From Tupaia tana (Eukaryota; Chordata; Mammalia; Scandentia; Tupaiidae): 64,000 bases of DNA. The notes under the pieces were generated by a model. The model ran no database searches. It saw only the letters and a program-made list of their open reading frames with translations, and was not told the origin of the DNA. Where the stretch lies: NCBI GenBank assembly GCA_026018925.1, contig JAKSZU010000009.1, positions 76,480,041 to 76,544,040 on the forward strand, read 5' to 3'. Made by a program: the position numbers and the translations under genes. Shown piece after piece: positions 57,051-64,000 of the stretch; position 1 is the stretch's first letter, and each line of letters opens with the position of its first letter.

Positions 57051-58985
57051 AAAATACAAAAATTTTCTCTTTTAGTTATCCTTTGTTGTTTTTGTCTTCA
57101 CTTAGAACTCCCTAGCCTATGAATCACAGGATGATTTGAAGAACCTTTCAGTCAAAGCTCAGCAGTGTGCCAGTGGACACAGACCAGGAGAAAAAAAAAA
57201 AAAAGATTGATATTTGCCCTCTCTCCTCTCTTATCTTCACTTGATTTATAAGTCAGTGAGAGTATGCAAGAGAAATAAAGGCAAAGACCTTGATGGCTCC
57301 CCATGGAGAATATGCACTGTTTGGATTGAAGGCATGAAAGAAAAGAAACTAATGGTAAGCTGTTCATCTGTCACTATTGCCAGCCTGATGGTTTTGCAGA
57401 GAAGGCAAGGACTATATGATATGCCCTCCAGTGAAGGGCAAGTGTGTCCACTGTTCTCCTATAAACACAGTGCTCTGGGTTTCTGAGGAATTTAAATTTA
57501 AGACTATATTTTGGGTAGATGAATATTTACACTAGTTTACTTTATTCCTTTAAAGTAATAACTTGCAAAATTCTGCTTGTTTTAAGAGGGATAAATAAAT
57601 TTTCTTTTCCCTCTGCTTTTTTCTTTCTTTCATTCCTTTTTTTTCTTTTTTAAATCTAAGTCATACCTTCTGCTTGAAAATGTGGCTTGACTCTTGTACA
57701 TCTGGCTGCATTTTTCCTGTTCGCACATTGCAATGAAATGTAAATAGGCCCTGAAGATTAGGTACATACAAAGTGAGGAGGACTTGGTCAAAATACATTG
57801 TACAAAATGCAGAAAAGTAAATACAAAGTTGGAATTATAAAGTGAGATTTTTCACAGGGATTAAAATTAAGGCACAACTATGAAAACATTATGAACTACA
57901 TAGTTGACAGGGAAAAAACATCATAAATAAATATTTTATATTGTGTGGAAGATAAAAAATGTCATGTTTCCTTATTATTGAAATGATTTATAATAGTAAG
58001 AACTTGATATATTGACAGAACACTCTATATGGGAAATAGAATAGTACATAAATTGATAGCTGAAATTGAAATTTTATTCCTCACTGAACTTCCCAATGGA
58101 AGAAAAAGCTCTATATTCCTTTTTTAGAAGAATAAATGAATTTTATATTTAACTATTTTTGCTATTCAGATAATCTTCAGTGTCCAATAAATGTCTCATT
58201 GTTGATAAGTGTTTCATGGTAAATCAATCACCTAACAGAAAAAAAATTGACATTGTTTTAAAGTAGAAGAAAAACAGAATAAAATAGTAAGTAAATTTTG
58301 GTAATTTGGTGAGTGTCTAATCCATGATCATGTTTCACTTAAAAAAATTAATAGATGTCAAGTAAACCTCAATGCAGAAAGGCAGAAATATTTTAATTGC
58401 TTTAAAATGAATTAAATAGTATCTATAATAGAAATGACAAATAATTTTTATTTTCTAGAACTTAAAATATAATTTTTAAAAATATTTTTTAAATTGTCAG
58501 TTGGTATTCTGAAACATACCCATAAATCCCATAAATCAGGAGTCTTTAAAAAATTAATGAGAAATACATATTATGAAAAAACTAAGGAAATATTTCAAAA
58601 TCATTTTGCACCAAAATAAACTTATTCTTCAATTCCTTTGCTCTACAAACTTTTTGAAGTAGCTCCATGTGTCAAATCTAGTATGTTTCCTTCAAGGTTA
58701 CACTAATAGCAGAATAAAATAAGACATATAAACAAATAGCAAAAATGAAGACAAGAGTGATATATTCAACAAGAATAGTAAAAATAAAAACAAAACAAAA
58801 ACATGAAAACATTCCAAGAATTCGAGAGCAAGATAAATTACTCTTGGATACAAATAACAAAGTGGCATTTGATCTAAACTTTAAAAAGTTGAGAGGATTT
58901 AGACACAGGGAATGGGGAAGGAAGCACTCAATTGACAGAGAATAATGCTGGCATAGGGAATGTTCAAGAAATAGCAAATAGTCCA
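57051..58985. other. Spacer, no gene
   Basis: AT-rich unique sequence. The open frames of 70-90 codons here show no domain and no homology I recognise. The end (about 58830 onward) may belong to the old repeat that continues after 59227. Confidence 0.5.
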
Positions 58986-59226
58986 GGAACCAACAGATGG
59001 TGTAATGGTTACATTGCTGGACTCCCATGTATTCAACCACAGTTGGCTTAAAACTCATGCTGGGGGCATGTGTATGCATAACCAAAATCCTGAGAGGAGA
59101 ACAAGGGAGAAGAGGTCGTAGTGTGATCACCCTTTCTTGGTGGTGATTTCTTACTTTCTGTCTCTTTGTGTCTCTGTGAGTACATGTGCCCTAAAGCAAA
59201 AACCTCTCTTAAAAAAAAAAAAAAAA
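58986..59226 (+). mobile_element. tRNA-derived SINE
   Basis: Head GGAACCAACAGATGGTGTAATGG; part of the tRNA-like region around the B box is deleted (ACCACAGTTGGCTTAAAAC). Terminus CCCTAAAGCAAAAACCTCTC and an A-tail. Confidence 0.92.
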
Positions 59227-59392
59227 GTAAGTAGTCAAATTCAGTTAGCTGATGGAGAGTAGTGAAAAATAAACCTGGAAAAAGAAAATTGATTTATCCT
59301 TTAGAATTTTGAAGGTTATGTTAAAAATTTAGGTCCTTATCTAGTCAGCAGGGAAAAGTCACAGAAGAATTTTCATTAAGAAGAGGGTAAAC

Positions 59393-59800
59393 CACATGAT
59401 CAAGCTAGGCCTAGATATTGATAAAGATGAAGTTACAGCAGGAAGAACCCAGTGCTACTGCTCCTGATGAGATCCCCCCTTGAGGGTAATGATGATACAT
59501 CACACATGGAGAAAGCAAATTAGACATTTCTACTGGGAAACTTCATGCCCTCTATGTAGGGCCCACATGGTTTCCTCAGCAGCTCTGAGTAGCCCTGTCC
59601 CACTTGGTTTCCTCTGCTATGTCTTTAGTGTTTTGGGTTTTTTTCTCTCCTGTCCTTGTGTTTAAGGCAGGAAGTAAAAGCCTCAAGTGCCACCCCCTTT
59701 CTAACTTGACAATGGTGTTGAATGTTGTGTATTGTGGGGTTTTTGTTTATTTTGTTTTGAAACTAAAATATGTAAAATAAAGATGATTTTTTTTAAAAAA
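59393..59800 (+). pseudogene. HSP90AB1: HSP90AB1 processed pseudogene, 3' end only
   Basis: HSP90AB1 is the constitutive cytosolic HSP90 chaperone. This 5'-truncated retrocopy starts in the last codons (GLDIDKDEV near 59408), shifts frame, and reads EEP..PDEIPP, then a diverged end corresponding to the acidic C-terminus (PDEIPP is typical of the beta isoform). The 3' UTR follows (ctgtcccacttggtttcctc, ctctcctgtccttgtgttta, gttgtgtattgtggg) with the polyadenylation signal AATAAA near 59777 and an A-rich tail. TSD aagaagagggtaaac (59378-59392) and aagaaggtaaac (59801-59812). Confidence 0.9.
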
Positions 59801-59836
59801 AAGAAGGTAAACATAATTGATATGGTTATTTTTATT

Positions 59837-59891
59837 TACTTATTTATTTTTTAGAGTTTGTTTTGTGATAAGGCACATGTGCTTATCAGAG
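59837..59891 (-). mobile_element. tRNA-derived SINE, right piece (split by an LTR)
   Basis: T-rich tract and AGTTTGTTTTGTGATAAGGC, the complement of the SINE 3' end. The rest of the same SINE is at 60424-60653. Confidence 0.88.
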
Positions 59892-60423
59892 TGTGGGAGG
59901 CTGTGCACCAATGAATATCGCCCTTAGGTTTCAGTTTCTCAGAGAACAAACAATTACACAATGCCAAAGGCCACAATTGACTCCCCTTCAAAACCTCACT
60001 TTCAAAACCATACTCTGATTGGCCACTTCCCATAGCAAATTGGTGAGCTTAGAATCCCTCAGATTTGCATATCCGGCACCTCATGGTTGGTCCACAAAAG
60101 CAACCAATCATAACCCACCTTCTACAATCCTTCATTAGCATATAGAACAACCAATCACTGCCCACCAGCATGTATATAACTACGATCCCTGACCCACAAT
60201 CACCAGACGACCCTGAAGACCCTGAAGAGTTGTGACACCGCGTCGTCTCTGGACGACCCTGAAGAGTTGCAACACGGTGTCGTCTCCGTGCTGCCCACAA
60301 TAAACAGACGACCCTGAAGAGTTGTAACACTGCATCGTCTCCGTGTTGTAACACTGCGTCATTTGTCCTGTCTCTCACTCCTTTCCTCAGGAAACCTGTT
60401 TGACCATCCCCTGGGTCGGGACA
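59892..60423 (+). repeat. Solo LTR inserted in a SINE (6-bp TSD)
   Basis: Begins TGTGGGAGGC, ends GGGTCGGGACA, 532 bp. It is flanked by tcagag at 59886-59891 and 60424-60429. TATA-like tatataac near 60173, AATAAA near 60299. Within 60205-60360 the unit acgaccctgaagagttg is repeated three times, with related gtcgtctc blocks between. The 6-bp TSD fits class II (betaretrovirus-like) elements, but the family is unknown to me. No internal proviral sequence remains. Confidence 0.85.
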
Positions 60424-60653
60424 TCAGAGAGACAGAGAGACAGAGATAGAAAGTAAGAAATCACCCCCCGCCCCCAGAGGGGATGGCCACACCACAATCC
60501 CTTCTCCTGCATTCTCCTCTTGGGATTTTGGGCACACATGTAAACATGCCTAGCATTGGGTTTTAAGCCACTGGGTCCAGGTCTTGAACCACAGTCAACT
60601 ATGTTTAACTACATGGGAGTCCAGTGGCATAACCATTATGCTATCCGCTGTTC
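60424..60653 (-). mobile_element. tRNA-derived SINE, left piece (split by an LTR)
   Basis: GAGAGACAGAGAGACAGAGA through to GCTATCCGCTGTTCCC; continues 59837-59891. Confidence 0.9.
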
Positions 60654-61100
60654 CCTAGTATGTTTATTTAGTAGGGTTTATTTGGTAGCAGATTATAGCA
60701 TAGATTTGAGTAAAGGGAGATGAAGACCAGGAGGCCACTTAGAAAACTACTGTAATTATTCATTTAAGAGCTAATAAAGTACTGAATAAATGGAGAAGCA
60801 GTAGGAGTGGAAAGGAGGAAATAGATTTCAGCATTCTGGTGAAGGTTGGTTCCATTAAGCTTTTTGTAGCTGGTAGTGACTGGTATTGAGCTTTGAAAAA
60901 TAGAAAAATGGAGGGGATCATTGTTTTTTAAATAGGAAGATGATGAGAATATTTTAGAATTGAATTTAAAATGCAAAACTGAAATCACAGAAGTAGAGTT
61001 TGGATATTGAGCTTTAGAAACAAAAATATATTTCAACCTCATTCCTTTAGACTTTAAAAGTTAACCTCCAGAAATATTAGACAACACAGAGTATCATGTG
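60654..61100 (+). repeat. Ancient interspersed repeat, class not assigned
   Basis: gaagaccaggaggccactta, ctactgtaattattcattta and aagtagagtttggatattga follow a known mammal-wide repeat pattern that also seems to run through 58880-58985 and 59227-59377. I cannot name the family. Confidence 0.4.
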
Positions 61101-61351
61101 TAGCAATCAACCATATCCAAACTTTCTTCTCTTAATGGAATATTGACAAATTAACTCCCCTATGGTGAATTTAAGTTTTAAAGCAGTATACACTGTTGAT
61201 TTCTCCTGGATGATTGCTTGGGTTGAAACATCTATTCCTCTGGGAGAAAAGAAATAAATTTCAGACTGAGAATTGGTCACTATTTTGTATTATTTATATT
61301 TCATAAATACTAGTAGCTTATAATGTGTGTGTCAGGGGGATGTATGTGGGT

Positions 61352-61384
<33 letters not shown>

Positions 61385-62091
61385 TATGTAAACATGCAAT
61401 AATGTGCAAGCATAATATGCTCTTTTATCTGTGCAAGATCAGAAACAAACCTCTTATTTGAAGGCATGTATTTTCAGCTGTATTTTTTTCTGGCAGATTT
61501 TTCCTTTTCATTTATATTTTAGTGGAAAGTTGTTTGTTAATATCCTGAATAAAATAAAACGTCATTCTTTGGTTCTACACTTTGTATTATTATTCCCAAG
61601 ACTTCACTTCATGGTATCTTGGTGTAATAGATAATACACATTTCAGCTCTTTCCAAAATCATGGAGTAAGGGATATCACAGATGAGATGTTCAAGTACTC
61701 ACTAGTTCTCAGAGGTGAGCCACAAATAAATTTTCAAAAACTACTTCTGGGCTTTAGTTTTTTTGTTTCATTTTTATTTTATTCTTATTATTCTTATTTT
61801 TTTATACATTTGATCATTATGAACATTAGTTTTTACAGTAGAAAAACAATGATTATTTTTGCAAAAGTTATTAAACTGGTTAGGACTGTTTAATGAAATT
61901 TTTATCTTTGTAGAGTTATCTTTGAGATTCAGAAATATATCTAATTTTTGATTAAGTATCATAGCCATTTGGACCAATTATCTCAGTGAGTTATGGTGCT
62001 AATGAGTCCAAAATCACTGAATGAGTTAACATTTGGTCCTACATTCTATAGAGACACAGCCCACACACAAATTCCAGATGTTAGTCATCAT
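61101..62091. other. Spacer with a (GA)n run; no gene
   Basis: A GA microsatellite lies at about 61352-61384. 61780-61960 may be a diverged minus-strand L1-type tail (tttatacatttgatcattat). No coding frame supported. Confidence 0.45.
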
Positions 62092-62105
62092 AAGAAGACA
62101 GCTGT

Positions 62106-62370
62106 GGGCCCAGCAGTTAGCTTAATGGCTATGCCACTGGACTCTTATGTAGTCAACTGCGATTCGCGTCCCGGACCCGGTGGCTTAAGACTCACGCCGG
62201 GCGCGTGTGCGTGCGTGCCCAAGATCCTGAGAGGAGAATGGAGGAGAAGGGATTGCGGCGTGGCCATACCCCCTGCGGGGTGATTTCTTGCTTTCGCTCT
62301 CTGTCTCTCTCTGTCTGTCTGGAGAGCGCACGCTCCCTATAGCAAAAAATCTCTCCAAAAAAAAAAAAAA
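62106..62370 (+). mobile_element. Young tRNA-derived SINE
   Basis: Full-length. TSD aagaagacagctgt (62092-62105) and aagaagacagttgt (62371-62384), one mismatch. Confidence 0.96.
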
Positions 62371-62384
62371 AAGAAGACAGTTGT

Positions 62385-62887
62385 AACACTGGCCTCCAAA
62401 AAGGTGAGATAGGTCAAAGAATATGAGAGGCAAATAAGATCGATGTTCAGGGCCCATTACAAGCTTGCCTTCTTCACATAAAGAGACACACATGCTTCTT
62501 GATTAGAGAAATACTTCAGACTATTTATAAATAACAATTTAATAATTATGAACATTTAAGAAGTACAGAATGTGGTATCTGTTACAGGGAAGAAATTGTT
62601 GCTTAGTTTCTATAATTCAAGCCATTTTGCAACTTCTTATTGCATGTCTTTTGCACATGTAAAAATCTCTTTGACATATTTTAATTGATCACTTTGAAAA
62701 ATAACATACCAGTGTATTTAATCCATATTTCCTTTATGATGTATTTGAGTAAAGGGCTAGCAGTGTCACTTGTGCTCCTGAAGAACAAGGACTACATTTT
62801 TCTATCATATGAATCTTCATGTTCTTGTAAGCATGGTGCATTGTTAACTCATAGATTCTGTGCTATTTTAAACATATGATTTTAACT
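62385..62887. other. Spacer, no gene
   Basis: Nothing recognised. Confidence 0.5.
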
Positions 62888-63165
62888 GGCCCAGCCCATA
62901 GTCTGGTGGTTGAGGTTGAATCCCACATGGCCAACTGTGTGATTCCAGTCCTGAGATGGAGGCTTCAGAAAGATGCCTGCCTCTTGTGCACGCATGCCTA
63001 AAATTCCAAAAGGAGGGAGTAAGGGAGGAGAAGGGATTACAGTGTGGCATTTACCATGACAGTTGATTTCTCAATTTCTCTTTCTCTCTTTATTTCCCTC
63101 TCTCTCTTTCTCTCTCTCTCTCATGAGAGCATGTGCCCTCTGACCACCTCCCTCCCCCACCAGAT
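62888..63165 (+). mobile_element. Old copy of the tRNA-derived SINE
   Basis: Head GGCCCAGCCCATAGTCTGGT, body AAAATTCCAAAAGGAGGGAG and a long CT-rich tract ending GAGAGCATGTGCCCTCT. No A-tail remains. Confidence 0.8.
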
Positions 63166-63607
63166 AGAAATGTTATAGATTGAACCACCTAGGAAACCAT
63201 GGAGTAAATTGCAATTAATCAGTAAGACTATATTTTTCAAAAAAACACAAAATTTAGATTTCTATTTCTTTTGGAAGCTATAATAGGGACAGGTAGATAG
63301 TAGATGTCTAATAAAGAACAAAATGGATGGATGAATAGGAGAATGAATACATCTTCTATTAGGCTTTGGCCTCTCATTTTTGTCTGTTTTACCCATGCTT
63401 TTAAAATGATGGGCTCCTTTTTATAAGCATCTGGGAATACAGGAGTAACTTAAACTGAGTGTATCTACCAAAAGCAGGCAACTGTCTTTCAAAATAAGAG
63501 GTTACTTCTGAGAGAAAACAGGTGGAAACGTGCTTATTTGACACAAAAGCATCTGTATTGACTTCACCATAACAAATGAGGCCACTAAGGACACCTACAT
63601 TAACAAC
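63166..63607. other. Spacer, no gene
   Basis: AT-rich unique sequence; nothing recognised. Confidence 0.5.
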
Positions 63608-63617
63608 AATTTCCCCT

Positions 63618-63879
63618 GGGAACAGCAGTTAGCGTAATGGCTATGTCGCTGGACTCCCACGTAGTCGACCACAGTTCGCGTCCCGGACCCGGTGACTTAA
63701 AACTCACTCCAAGCGCGTGTGCGTGCGTGCCCAAGATCCCGAGAGGAGAACCGAGGAGAAGGGATTGCAGAATGGCCATCCCCCCTGGGGGGTGATTTCT
63801 CGCTTTCTGTCTCTCTGTCTCTCTCTGTCAGTCTGGCGAGCGCAAGCGCCCTATAGCGGAAAACCTCTCAAAAAAAAAA
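63618..63879 (+). mobile_element. Young tRNA-derived SINE
   Basis: Full-length. TSD aatttcccct (63608-63617) and aattgcccct (63880-63889), one mismatch. Confidence 0.96.
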
Positions 63880-64000
63880 AATTGCCCCTACACTGGTAAT
63901 TTCTATTCAAAGGCAGATTCTGTCTGGTATATTGATCAAAATATAGATGCAGAAGATCACAATAACCTACTGGACAATCTTCACCATATCTACAAGTGCA

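Noticed and set aside
57214-57486. 90-codon plus-strand frame in unique sequence
   Set aside because: No domain, no splice structure, Lys/Arg-rich start from chance; length within random expectation.
1-64000. CRISPR arrays, bacterial operons or defence systems
   Set aside because: No evenly spaced short repeats with unique spacers and no prokaryotic gene organisation; all periodic signals are microsatellites or dispersed SINEs.

Overview
This window is mammalian (eutherian) nuclear DNA from a gene-poor region dense in retrotransposons. It has AT-rich spacers, A-tailed insertions flanked by target-site duplications (TSDs), L1 elements on both strands, a class I endogenous retrovirus and more than 40 copies of one tRNA-derived SINE. 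I found no intact host gene, no rRNA or functional tRNA gene, no CRISPR array and no bacterial-type operon. The species cannot be named from sequence alone. Degraded Alu/7SL-like fragments (about 13.5, 15.0 and 30.0 kb) point weakly to Euarchontoglires, and the dominant SINE (about 265 bp) is not a family I can name.

Layout. 1-5977: 3' part of a gammaretrovirus-like provirus (pol, env, 3' LTR), broken by frameshifts, stops and two SINEs. 5978-13600: spacer with SINEs, a related solo LTR (about 9.85-10.32 kb), a MIR, old L1 pieces, microsatellites and an unidentified coding-like 330-bp insert between two oppositely oriented SINE pieces. 13.6-15.0 kb: 3' part of a HAL1-like (ORF1-only L1) element. 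15.4-31.5 kb: minus-strand L1s, one inside another; the inner one carries a UBE2V2 processed pseudogene that is itself interrupted by a 5'-inverted (twin-primed) L1. 32.8-48.45 kb: a nested stack in which an old minus-strand L1 received a plus-strand L1, which received a HAL1-like element, which received a full-length L1 (38036-44040); SINEs sit in several layers. 48.5-64.0 kb: mostly unique AT-rich sequence with SINEs, two L1 tails, a 100-bp direct duplication, a candidate conserved noncoding block, an HSP90AB1 3' retrocopy, and a 532-bp solo LTR with a 6-bp TSD inserted in a SINE.

How it works together. Everything retrotransposed here bears L1-machinery hallmarks (A-tail plus 10-18 bp TSD), except the LTR elements. 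The L1s supplied the enzymes that mobilised the SINE, the HAL1-like elements and the two processed pseudogenes. All L1 ORF2 copies in the window are dead: the full-length one has lost a catalytic aspartate in the reverse transcriptase motif and apparently another in the endonuclease. The youngest SINE copies keep CpG-rich sequence, near-perfect A and B boxes and exact TSDs, so that family was active recently.
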